Shown: positions 45,301 through 54,348 of the stretch, piece by piece
Numbering within the stretch: position 1 is the first letter of the stretch
Layout: every line of letters starts with the position of its first letter
Assembly (NCBI RefSeq): GCF_963678635.1
Contig: NC_087066.1
Location: forward strand, 13,748,517-13,812,516
Direction of reading: 5' to 3'
From: Symsagittifera roscoffensis
Lineage: Eukaryota; Xenacoelomorpha; Acoela; Convolutidae
DNA length: 64,000 nucleotides
Made by a program: the position numbers and the translations under genes
Notes under the pieces: model-generated
The model's input: only the letters and a program-made list of their open reading frames with translations
The model's database searches: none
What the model was told of the DNA's origin: nothing

Positions 45301-48300
45301 AAATTCTATGGAACATTTTGGAGAAAATTTTTGTAAACTCCTGAAAATGCAAGAAACTAAAAAAGTGTTTTAACTTTCAAACTTAAAAAAAATTTTCTCA
45401 CAAGCTATGGACACTACACATTGACATCTGTTTCACTTTTTGCAGCAAACGATTGTTCGTAACTTTAATTCAAATCATCAAAACTGCTCGTTCACGAGGA
45501 CAAAGCCAGTTTAAGATATAATTTGAGTCGCAAAGAGAATTAATGTGACCAAAAAGCTTGTCTCAATTTTTTTTTGAAATTTCACTCCGGGATAATGCTC
45601 CACGCATAAATAATTCGCTTGACGCTTTCATCGTTCATCATGAACAAAAAATTTTCAAAGCGCGCATGAATTAGTCTACATCTTGGCAATTTTCAAACCC
45701 CGAGAGTTTTTTGAAATCGATGGCAGATGATTTTTTTTTTAGTTTTGAATTTAGTTGGTTTGCATCTTCATTGAGATATAAAAAAAATTTCGTTTTAAAT
45801 TATAACTTCGATTACCGAAATTCTTCTGAATAAAAAAAATACCTCAAGCATATATCTTCCTTACTTTCATCAAAAGTCAAAATATAACGTAATCATAGTT
45901 TGTAAATTCAAAAATCTGGAACATATTGTTCGACTCGGATAATTCATAAAATAAATGATACAACGTTAAAGCAAGTGACAATTTGCTATCAAAATCTAAC
46001 TTTTCAGCTGAAATTGACTTTGAAAGAATATCGGTCCAAAATGGTCTCTGAACATGACTATTTTTCAGAGACTGTTAGAGGCAGGTGGTACAATGGACAT
46101 TGGAGTTACGACAGTTGGTCATACAACCCACCAAAGATAATTTCTCTGACTCTCATAAACCTGTACATAGACTCTGGACAAAATCTAATCACGTTACAAT
46201 TTTCCTCTAAGATCCAACCGAGCATCTACACTAACCTGTTGCGCCTGTGTACTTTGCAAGATGAAAGTGTCGAGAAAGAACTGAAGCTGGAGAAGAAAGC
46301 AATTCAAAACGCTGACAAAAGATACACAGCGGTAAAGTGGCATATCACTGAAATTTGCATGACTTTCGTACCTGTTACATAAATATTATATTTAATACAA
46401 TTACGTATTTTGGCTAGTTTATACGTCGGCTGGCTTATATACCACACAAAGGATAGCTGGCTGAAAGTTACATGAACTAAACAAAATTCAGTATTTGAAA
46501 TTTAACCAGAATTTTGCACCCATTACTAGTTACCCACACCCAGGGGCGGATCTAGATTTTTCTCGAGTGGGGGGGTTTGCGGACTTTAAAAAAAATCTTC
46601 CTAGTTTTGCTTCTCCCTTAAAATTAGTTTAAAATGGCGCCGAAGGCGCCTTTAGAAAAACTTTAGGGTCCGTCAGCCAAAAATGGATATTTCAAAATAG
46701 TTCAAAGGGGGACCCTTTGGGTCGACAGGGGGTCGAATCCCTGAGGGTCGAATCCCTGAGGGCGTCTGCCCCGCTCCCCCTAAATCCGCCCCTGCCCACA
46801 CCAAAGTTTCATGGGGAAAAATCAGTTATAATGCTTTTTTGTTGACTAAAAAATTGTCTAGAAAATTGATTATTGTAGCAAATTTAGACCACGTAATGCA
46901 ATTTTAATCCGGTATAATCGATTAAATTTGAAAAAAAAATAAACCATTGTAATCCATTATAATCGATTATCATGTTTTTTTTCCGAAAACTCGATTTATT
47001 TTTGGAAAACTCGATTTTCAAAAAATCCAAGAAAATTAAATATTTTTGGCGGATGTGAAAATTTACTCTGCCTTTTGCAGCTTTTTGCAAAGTCTAAACC
47101 AAACGAAAACGTTCATCCCCAACCACAACGCCTACCCACCACGTATGCCCTTATCACGTCCCCCTTACTACGTCTCCAACGACCTTCCCCCACCACGCGA
47201 CGCCCTCGGTATATTGTGAGGTTGGCGAGAAAAATGCAGTCAAAGACGAAATACAAAAAAAACATAATTTTTTTAGATCAACCATATTGATTTTTCGAGC
47301 GCTCCCAGAACACTGAACGACTCTGTTTTATCAAAAAAAAGTTTACGCCGCAGGCAAACTTTTGAAAAAAGAAACATGTCTAAAATGCCCCTCGTAAATC
47401 CGTCCCTGCAATCTATTGATATTGATAATATTCCTGTGCGAGTATGGGTTGGCTGTTAACTTTCTGCCATTTGGTCCCTGTTCCCGAAATTTTGACATTA
47501 CCATGACAACAGAAACCCTTCACCCGCAGTTAAGAGGTTGCTACTCCAAATAGTTGAACTTCAAAACAGGAAAACCAAAGATGATGCTATGAGGCAACAA
47601 TGCTGGAACTTTCAAGCATGGTGAAAAGTTTTTGGAGTGGACAATGAAAACCCTTCTTATGCATTTTTTCGAAAATCTTATTTAAATAAGGTTTTTTGTG
47701 TTCTGTTAACTTACTGAAAGAACAGTTATTTTTAGCCTGTATTTGTGACCAGGTGTATACAGTGCCTGAAATCGAAGATGAGGACTGTTTTCAAGCTTTC
47801 GGTAAAAAGGGAGTTCTTGCCGACAGTGGAAAGGGGAGAGATGATTCCATCTGCGGACAGGGCTACAAAGGGAAGTATGAATACTTCTGCCAACACGGAG
47901 CCACCTACAACAACTGGAAGAGTACGTTTGGCGATTTATGTTTCGTTCCTTGATGTTTATTGTTCCGACTTTCGGAGAAATTGACGAAATATTTGTGCTC
48001 GGGGTGTTTTTTTTCTCCCGACAAACTTTGAACTTTTAACTAGCAACTTTTGACAGAATTTTTCTTCATCAGCCGAAAGATGTTATTATCCTGAGCTCAA
48101 ATTTAAAAAAAATCGTAAAATATAACCAAAAGCATAAGCTATACCGTTTTTGGGCACTTTTCCAAAAGGGATATAATAATCAGCGGGGAATTTTTCACCT
48201 GTGATCACTTGTTGTATAGTTATGGGGAAATAAAAATTGCCATTTTGCTCAATTTGGGACAATCAACGCGCGATAAAATTTGCGCTATTAAAGCGTAAGC

Positions 48301-51300
48301 GGAGATTTAATCCGTCTTAAAAATCGTTCCAAATTGGTTGAAGCAGGTTTTTTCCCTTAGTTGCTATGTTACTTGGAGCGAAAATCATCGCTATGTATTC
48401 ATATGCTTTGATTTTGTAAAAAAAAATCACAAAGTTAGGAAAAAAATTGTTGCTTCATAAAACTTATAAGCAGTCAGAACATTCAGGGCTTTGCCCTGAT
48501 ATAAGCAGTTGTTGTTCTTCGAATCTGTAAAGTTGGTAAAAACGTAGAAGAGAGAAGCCTCTTATGAAGAAAACAGAATGTCTTTCCTATATTTTGTTAT
48601 TTTCATCTAATACATTCTTAAGATACCAATCTGCATAAAAGTTTGGCTTAACTCACCTTTAACGTAGTTTTGTGCAGTTTTTCTTCTGAAAAATTTTCCA
48701 AAATTGTTTTGATTGCATAAATCAAATCATCAAGTCAATTAAATCAAATCATAAAAACAAATCATATTCTGTTTTTGAGAAAAACTAGTGATTCGAGGTT
48801 ATCTCAACTTTTATTTGACACTCGTTCGAAAAAATGCTCGACATATTTTGTGCGATTGCTTAAGTCTTGATGGTTTTTTTTTTCGTTTTTTTCCGGAAAA
48901 GTCTTAAAATTTGTTCAGTTTCAAATATACTTTTTCCATTTGATTTTGATTTCTGATTAGGTTGAAATCATTTTCTAATATAGGTCTCAATTATATAGGT
49001 CGTAATTTTTTTTTTCGTTTTCTTTTCAGGAAAAACTTTAAGATTTGTTTTACATTTGGCTTTTGATTTCTCTTTAAGTTCAATTTTTTTTCCTTGCTAA
49101 AATGAAGGAAAACTTCACTAAGGAGCAGCAGAGGTTTAAAAATCACAAATACGTGATCGGTTTTGTTTGAAATTTGGAATTTAATTTTAAATTTTCCCAG
49201 CGAAAAACAAAACGTATTGTTTGATTCAGTTTTTCTTTTCCAAATTGGGCTTATTTTATCATAAAAGTGTCAATTATAAATTTTTCTTGGAAATCAAAGC
49301 GCTTTTTGGTCGTCTATTTCCTTCTTTGAAGTTCGAAAGTTGGTATTTTTCAAAAATCTTTCGTATTTTCATTCCGTTTACTTGCGTTCATTAACTCTTT
49401 TTCAACCCTCTGTTGGCTATGTGTTTGTTTAGAAAACGTGGGTGAATCTGTGTTTTTGGTTGAGCCAAACGGAAAGCCAAGATGCATACTAGGAGTTGTC
49501 ACTTCAGTAACAGAATGCAATGATTTTACAATAGCCACAAAACCAATGCTTATCATGAAAGCCAGGCCATTTTTTGCCCACTTGTTCACCGAAATGACTT
49601 CAACGACCACTAGTACCCGGGAAGTAACAAATGCTACTGAAATTTTGACAACTGCATTTGAAAATCGAACCAAAACAGGCAATGTTGACAGCAATTCACT
49701 CAGGATTCCAACTGAGTCATTTGAAAAAGCTACAAAAACTGTAGATCCTGAAACCGAAACAACTGCAACTTTTAAAACAGCACAAACGTCGTCATCTAGA
49801 GAAATGTATGAACCAACCGCGAGCTCAGTTGTAGAAGACACATCGAGTGCTTTGTTTATAACCAGCTCATCGATGCCAGAGAAAACTGAAGATCTCATGA
49901 GCAACACATTTCGGAGCTCGACCAGCGCAAACCGACAAACTGACGAAGTTAGCCAAAATCTATCAACCGAACCCAAAACAACAGACATTATAAGGTTGAC
50001 TACTGATTTTACAGCACAGACTACAACTACAAATAGCGTTACTCTTATAAAAAACATTAGTGCTAATGCAGAGATTTCATCACCGAGCAACAGCACCCTG
50101 AGCACTGCAACAAGTATTTCCTCGCCTGAGGACCTTGCATCTTCTCATTTTGAGGCAGAGACCCCAAGTACAACTAGTGCAATTAGTACAGGTGATGCAG
50201 CGACTTTAAGAACAATTACAAGCACACTGAGCGCTGGAGCAAGCATTTATTCATCTGTGGGCGTTACAACTGGTCGGTTTGAGACAGAGAGCTCGAGTAC
50301 AACTGCTGTAACTAATACAGAGAACACCAATGGAGTTGCAGAAGTTTCATCAGCAAACACAACTATTCTGATCACTGGAGCAAACACTTCTACGGCTGAG
50401 ATAGTGAGCGCGAGTAAAAATGCTGTTTATAATTCAGGGAGTACTAATAGAGATACAGATATTTCACCAACAGACGAAATCACTGTGAGCACTGAAGCGA
50501 GCAGGTTTTTGACTGAGAGTAGCACAACTACTCACATTGAAACAGAGACCCTGAGTACAACTGCTGTAAATAGTACAGAGAATATGGATGAAAATGCAGA
50601 GATTTCATTAACAAGCACAAACAATCTGACCACTGGAGCAATTATTCATTCGCCTGAGGATAGTACAAGTGCTCATTTTGAGACAGAGACCCCGAGTACA
50701 ACTGCATCAACTGATACAGAGGTTACCAATGAAAAAGCAGAGATCTCACAATCAAACACGAGCTTGTTGAGCTTTGGAGCAACCATTTCTCCAAATGAGG
50801 GGAGTGCAACTTCTCATTTTGAGACCCCACGTACAAATTCTGTCACTAGTACAGAATATACCATTGGAGATTTTGGTATTTCAACATCGAGTAACAATAT
50901 GATGAGCCCTGAAGCAACCTTTTCTTCATCTCAGGGCAGTAAAACTACAGGTTTTGAGATAAATACACGGAGTGAAAATTCTGTAAATAGTACAACGTAC
51001 TTCAATGGAGATACTTCAACAAACAACAAAACACTGAGCAGTGAAGCAATAAATTTTTCATCTGATGGCGGTACAACTACTGGTTTTGAGACAGAGAACA
51101 CGAATAAATTTGCTGCAACTGTTCCAGAATACACCAATGCAAACGCAGAGGTTTCACCAGCGAACAACACCACGCAGAGCCATGATGATAGTACTTTAAC
51201 ACATGAGGGCCTTATAAAAACAAGTTTTCAGACAGATGTCTGGGGTACAACTTTTGTAACAAATACAGAATACATCAATGCAAATACAAAGGTTTTACCA

Positions 51301-54300
51301 ACAAATAAGAGCACGCAGAGCTCTGAAGCAAGCGTTTTTACAAATGAAGACGGTACAACTACTGGCCTTGAGACAAATAACCAGCGTACATCTTCCGCAA
51401 CTGTTCCAGAACTCTCCAATGCAAATCCAGAAACTTCTTCAACGAACACCAGCACTCTAAGCTTTGGAGGAAGTATTTTTTCATCTCAGACCAGTGAAGT
51501 GGCTAGTTTTGAGACAGAGAACTTGAGTACACCTTTTGTAACTGTTTCTGAGCACATCATTGGAAAGGCAGAGAGTTCAAACACAAAACACATCACACCG
51601 AGCTTTGGAACAAGCTATTCTACAAATGAGGGTAGTATAACCACTGGTTATCCGACAGATACCTGGAGAACAATTTCTGTATCTAATACAGCGTACATCA
51701 ATGGAGGTTCCGATATTTCACCAACAAATATAAGTAGGCAGACCACTGGTGTAGACTTGTCGTCACCTAAAGGCAGTACAACTGCTAGTTTTGAGTCCAT
51801 AAGTTTGATTTCTTCTTCTATAACTGTTCCAGATTACAACAATTCAAGTACAGAAAATCTACCACCAAGCAACAGCACGCTGAGTTCTGGAGCAAGCATT
51901 GGTTTTTCTGAAGGTAGTACAGCTAATGGTTTTCAGACAGAATCTTCAAGTAAATCTTTTGCAAATTTTACAGAATATAGCGGTGTAGAGGCAGATATTT
52001 CATCAATAAACAACAGCATGTCCAGCACTGAAGCAATCAATTCTACATCTCAGGGCAGTACATCTACTGGTTTTGAGACAAAGAACTTGAGTACCAATTC
52101 TCTAACTAATAAAGAGAATACCAATGAGGATGCAGGCATTTCACAAACATACAACAGCACGTTGGACGCTGAAGCAACACTTTCTCAAACCAGTTTAACG
52201 ACTGGTTTTCAGTCGGAGAACCCAATTTTATCTTCTGTAATTGTTCCAGAATACACCAACTCAAATGCAGAAGCTTCCTCATCAGTAAATCTTACAGAGA
52301 ACATCAATGAAACTGCAAAAAATTCATCATCGCTAACAACGTCGTCAATGACTTTTTTGACATCGTCGCCGACCACGTTTTTAACGACATCGTTAACGAC
52401 AGCTTCCACTTTATCGCCGTCTACTTCGTCAACGACATCGTCAACAATTTTTTCGACAACATCGCCGAACACGTCGTCAGCGAAATCTTCGACATCATCG
52501 TCAACCACTCCGTCAACAAAACCTTCGACAGTGTTACAAACCACAGCGACATCTTCTGCAGTGTCGCCGACAACTTTTTCAATGACATTTTCATCTAAGT
52601 CGTCAACCACGCCGTCAACGACATACGGGAATTCATCTCCAACCACGGCGTCAACGGCATCATCAATATCACCGCCAACCACAGCGTTAACAAAATTTTC
52701 GCCCACGTCGCGAGTCACGTCGTCAACTAATTCGTCAACGAAATCATCGACATCGTCGCCGACAACTTCGTCAATGACTTCCTCCACATCATCACCGACA
52801 ACTTCGTCAACGACGTCGTCAACGTCTTCTATTACATCATCAGCGACTACTTCGACAACGAGTGTACCCACATCATCACCGACAACTTCGTCAACGACGT
52901 CGTCAACGTCTTCTTTCACGTCATCACCGACAACTTCATCAACGACTTTATCCATATCATCACCGACAACATCGTCAATGACATCTTCGACATCGTCGCC
53001 GACAACTTCGTCAACGACTTCCTCCGCGTCATCACCGACAACTTCGTCAACAACTTCGTCAACGACTTCCTCCACGTCATCACCGACAACTTCGTCAACA
53101 ACGTCGTCAACGACTTCTTTCACATCATCACCAACAACTTCGACAACGACTCTATCCACATCATCACCGACAACTTCATCAACGACTTTATCCACATCAT
53201 CACCGCCAACATCGTCAACAACATCGTCAACGACATCTTCGACATCGTCGCCGACAACTTCGTCAACGACGTCGTCAACGTCTTCTTTCACATCATTAGC
53301 GACTACTTCGACCACGACTGTACCCGCATCATCACCGAAAACTTCGTCAACGACGTCGTCAAGGACATCTTCGACATCGTCGCCGACAACTTCGTCAACG
53401 ACTTCCTCCACATCATCACCGACAACTTCGTTAACAACGTCGTCAACGACTTCATCCACATCATCACAGACAACTTCGTCAACGACGTCGTCAACGACAT
53501 TCATACCAACAACAACTCCCATATTTTTTATACCAATTATACCTCAGAACGCCAACTCAGCCGCACGTGGCTCGGTTGATTACTACTACTTCAAAAAGGA
53601 AATGCGAGGCAGAAAAGTAACAGAAGTTAAGGCGTCAACTACATCCGATGTTCATTCTAAGACCACATACCAGAAACAAAGTTTCAAGTCCATCACGAAA
53701 TCAAAATTTGTTTCAGACACGAGAACTGATTTCCGAAGAGAGAATAAAAGAAGCAAGGTTCTTTTGGAGCATACTTCCGAAGTATCTTCAACGACTGATG
53801 CCAATACTGAGATTTTCTACGAAAGGCTTTTATCAGAAGTCGATGGCACAACGCAGCAGTTTCATAGCACCACCTATTCGAAAACAGTTTCCGATGTTTC
53901 AAAATTTTCTAAGGATGGAATGAATCAGTTTGAAAGTATCATTTCAGAATGTACGACTGATTTGAGGCTAAGAGTTTATTCGAGAAATTATCTCGATATT
54001 CAAGTAATAAGCGAGCCGGAAAACACATGCAAAACGAGGTTGCGTTCTGGTAACTTGATTCAAACTCACAGTGTTTTGTCAGCGTTTTCAGTTCCATTGG
54101 CTCACGATTTATATCAGACGAGGAAATTTGAACAAGCAAATGGAACATTTTGGGTTAATTTAGGACCTGGAATACCCGAAATGCACACCAACGCTTTTTG
54201 CAGAGGACCCCAAAATGAAATGTTTGAGGTTCCCGATTTGACAGTAATACATCGCGTAGTTTCAACGATAGTTTCAAGCGTGGCTGCTGATCTGATGACA

Positions 54301-54348
54301 TCAACCTATAAACACTACGACTCTGAACTCCCAAAGGGTGCTAATTGA
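37458..54348 (+). CDS. Trypsin-fold pseudoprotease fused to a mucin-like domain (multi-exon, 5' end missing)
   Basis: I joined eight exons by GT-AG sites: 37458-37503, 40758-40806, 41233-41317, 43067-43103, 43521-43552 (tentative), 46008-46367, 47753-47921 and 49433-54348. All phases agree and give about 1,897 residues. The first ~260 residues follow the S1 peptidase fold: THHVTLVYW, ECGGSLI, VVTSESCF, NLITLQFSSKI, VYTVPEIEDEDC, SICGQGYKGKYEYFCQ and CILGVVTSVTEC. The catalytic triad is gone: AAHC reads SESC, DIALL reads NLITL, and GDSGG reads HGATY. It should therefore be a non-enzymatic serine protease homologue. A long Thr/Ser-rich mucin region with many NxS/T sequons follows, then a Cys-containing C-terminal domain. 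It is likely secreted or extracellular, but the signal-peptide exon was not found. Confidence 0.75.
37830..37920. repeat. Direct repeat of TTATTTTCAATAGATTACC
   Basis: TTATTTTCAATAGATTACC occurs twice (about 37835 and 37901), with further CAATAGATTAATT units between. This is a short local AT-rich duplication within intron 1. Confidence 0.75.
38036..38560. repeat. Dispersed TAATCGATTATAATC-type motif cluster
   Basis: GATTATAATCATTTT, AATCGATTTTAATCA, TTCGATTATAATCAC, AATCGATTATAAACC, GATTATAATCCATT and CATAATCGATTATG recur at both ends of this interval, partly inverted. The middle (38258-38340) is C-rich. A similar cluster lies at 46897-46968. Confidence 0.6.
38685..38954. mobile_element. GC-rich foldback element with 9-bp target duplication
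   Basis: It starts CGCTGAGCGTCAAAAGCCCC and ends with the inverse (GGGGGCTTTTGTCGCTCAGC). It is flanked by GCAGGAAAC at 38676-38684 and 38955-38963. The arms are made of tandem 14-bp units (CAAAAGCCCCCGAGT and relatives), about five on the left and nine on the right, around a unique centre near 38770-38800. A 9-bp duplication and repeat-built inverted arms suit a Mutator-like or FB-type foldback element. The class is inference. Confidence 0.8.
40077..40615. repeat. Degenerate tandem repeat, period about 41 bp
   Basis: TGTTCGAA-type anchors recur at 40151, 40193, 40233 (TGATCAAG) and 40274 (TGCTCGAT), continuing in weaker form. The unit is roughly tgttcgaaattgtattcgac, then tatgtttcaaccatacttt. 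Strongly diverged units occupy intron DNA. Confidence 0.7.
40758..40806 (+). CDS. Pseudoprotease-mucin gene, exon VIFTHHVTLVYWSKL
   Basis: 49 nt lie between TTTTTAATTTAG and GTAAGT. The phase 2-nt start and 2-nt end fit both neighbours. The encoded THHVTLVYW matches the PWQVSLQY strand of S1 proteases, just before the CGGSLI exon. Confidence 0.7.
41233..41317 (+). CDS. Pseudoprotease-mucin gene, CGGSLI / 'SESC' exon
   Basis: 85 nt lie between TTTTGAATGTTAG and GTACGA, encoding WRNIECGGSLIEMDKVVTSE then SCFYNHKQ. The two cysteines of the S1 active-site disulfide are kept, while the catalytic His of TAAHC is Ser. Codon phase agrees on both sides. Confidence 0.8.
42230..42344. repeat. (TA)n array inside an 11-bp inverted repeat
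   Basis: GTGCATTCATA (42230-42240) and TATGAATGCAC (42334-42344) are perfect inverses around about 80 bp of TA repeats. The block is likely to form a cruciform, and its length is prone to assembly error. Confidence 0.85.
43067..43103 (+). CDS. Pseudoprotease-mucin gene, 37-nt exon
   Basis: The acceptor CTTTTCGGGTTTCAG and donor GTAAGT flank 12 codons plus one base, MDTTPYRLTLTP. PYRLTLTP matches the YxVxLG strand after the His loop. Phase 0 in, phase 1 out. Confidence 0.6.
43300..43362 (+). mobile_element. Hairpin-ended repeat, 3' terminal piece (intronic)
   Basis: GCAGTCCGAACGTTCAGGGC, then ACATACGAGCTG and TTTTGTTT match the terminus of the family at 20930-21393. Confidence 0.55.
43521..43552 (+). 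CDS. Tentative 32-nt exon of the pseudoprotease-mucin gene
   Basis: TTTTTCTATCGCAG and GTAATG flank 32 nt. It was chosen because the preceding exon ends in phase 1 and the next begins in phase 0. This is the exon with good signals that I found reconciling them without a stop (ILFSAHRASLQ with the upstream base). It needs transcript support. Confidence 0.4.
44578..45105 (-). mobile_element. Hairpin-ended repeat, near full-length copy (intronic)
   Basis: The plus strand reads AACGGCTCGTATCAGGGCGA at the left and ACTTTCGTTACTAAAGTCGG at the right, with CACGCATACGCGTTAATAA-type and GATCACAAGTGAAAT landmarks inside. This is the full order of the family, inverted. Confidence 0.7.
46008..46367 (+). 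CDS. Pseudoprotease-mucin gene, 'NLITL' exon
   Basis: 360 nt lie between ATCTAACTTTTCAG and GTACCT, phase 0 on both sides. It encodes 120 residues ending WHITEICMTF. QNLITLQFSSKIQPS aligns without gaps to NDIALLKLSSPI, so Asn stands where the catalytic Asp should be. RYTAVKWHITE resembles the GWG turn. An in-frame TAA at 46379 would end the ORF if the donor were not used. Confidence 0.75.
46541..46794. mobile_element. hAT-type MITE, 254 bp, with 8-bp target duplication
   Basis: The ends are CAGGGGCGGATCTAGA and its near inverse (CTAAATCCGCCCCTG). CCCACACC is duplicated at 46533-46540 and 46795-46802. An 8-bp duplication with CAGGG termini is characteristic of hAT elements. The interior has GGGGGACCCTTTGGGTCG and a duplicated GGGTCGAATCCCTGA. 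It is non-coding and inserted in an intron. Confidence 0.9.
46897..46968. repeat. TAATCGATTATAATC-type motif cluster
   Basis: TATAATCGATTAAATTTG and GTAATCCATTATAATCGATT share the motif with 38036-38560. Confidence 0.5.
47280..47408. mobile_element. hAT-type MITE fragment
   Basis: TTTTTCGAGCGCTCCCAGAA and CGCCGCAGGCAAA match the interior of the element at 63485-63860. The right end CGTAAATCCGTCCCTG is a hAT-family terminus. The left end is missing. Confidence 0.6.
47753..47921 (+). CDS. Pseudoprotease-mucin gene, 'HGATY' exon
   Basis: 169 nt follow GTATTTGTGACCAG and precede GTACGT. Phase 0 in, phase 1 out. It encodes VYTVPEIEDEDC and later DDSICGQGYKGKYEYFCQHG. This matches the S1 region with ICAGY and CQGDSGGP, but Ala replaces the catalytic Ser. 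A more upstream acceptor (ending at 47735) is possible but gives a phase mismatch with the preceding donor. Confidence 0.75.
47965..48513 (+). mobile_element. Hairpin-ended repeat, near full-length copy (intronic)
   Basis: It starts TTATTGTTCCGACTTTCGG, contains CACCTGTGATCA, AAAGCGTAAGCGG and ATCGTTCCAAATTGG, and ends CAGGGCTTTGCCCTGATATA followed by AGCAGTTGTTGTT. Confidence 0.75.
49433..54348 (+). CDS. Pseudoprotease-mucin gene, terminal exon (1,637 residues)
   Basis: The acceptor GTGTTTGTTTAG is followed by AA, which completes a Lys codon with the previous exon. The first ~55 residues finish the S1 fold: KPRCILGVVTSVTECND, then RPFFAHLF, where the final helix would be. After that come Thr/Ser-rich sequence, about 15 imperfect ~53-residue repeats, a Thr/Ser/Pro stretch (about 960-1360) and a C-terminal region (about 1360-1636) with few Ser/Thr blocks and at least three Cys (SECTTDL, ENTCKTRL, AFCRGP). 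A Met-like start at 49438 is GTG and not a true start. The exon is open throughout. Confidence 0.85.
50050..52320 (+). repeat. Coding repeat array: ~53-residue mucin repeats
   Basis: A TTGFETE-type core recurs about 15 times (SHFEAE, GRFETE, AHFETE, TGFETE, TSFQTD, TGLETN, ASFETE, NGFQTE, TGFETK, TGFQSE). Each is followed by ST.SVT.TEYTN.NAE.S, then a NNSTLSSGA-like segment and an EGSTT link. Units are diverged but in frame. Most contain one or more N-x-S/T sequons and dense O-glycosylation candidates. Confidence 0.85.
52325..53515 (+). repeat. Coding minisatellite: Thr/Ser/Pro-rich stretch
   Basis: Roughly 400 residues are made of TSSPTTSSTTSS-like 12-residue units encoded by acatcatcaccgacaact-type DNA with variable linkers. 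It expanded in multiples of 3. The reverse strand stays open as a Val/Asp-rich 437-codon frame (53522-52209), which I regard as a shadow of codon bias (TCG/ACG/TCA in sense). Confidence 0.9.

Noticed and set aside
47965-48513. Firm assignment of the hairpin-ended repeat to Helitrons
   Set aside because: No CTRR terminus was seen and no empty site is available, so it is left as an unclassified family.
49350-50105. Minus-strand 251-codon hydrophobic frame
   Set aside because: Antisense to the start of the mucin exon, whose sense frame continues an S1 fold with matching intron phase.
52209-53522. Minus-strand 437-codon Val/Asp-rich frame
   Set aside because: It is the exact antisense of the Thr/Ser/Pro minisatellite of the mucin gene and arises from its codon pattern.
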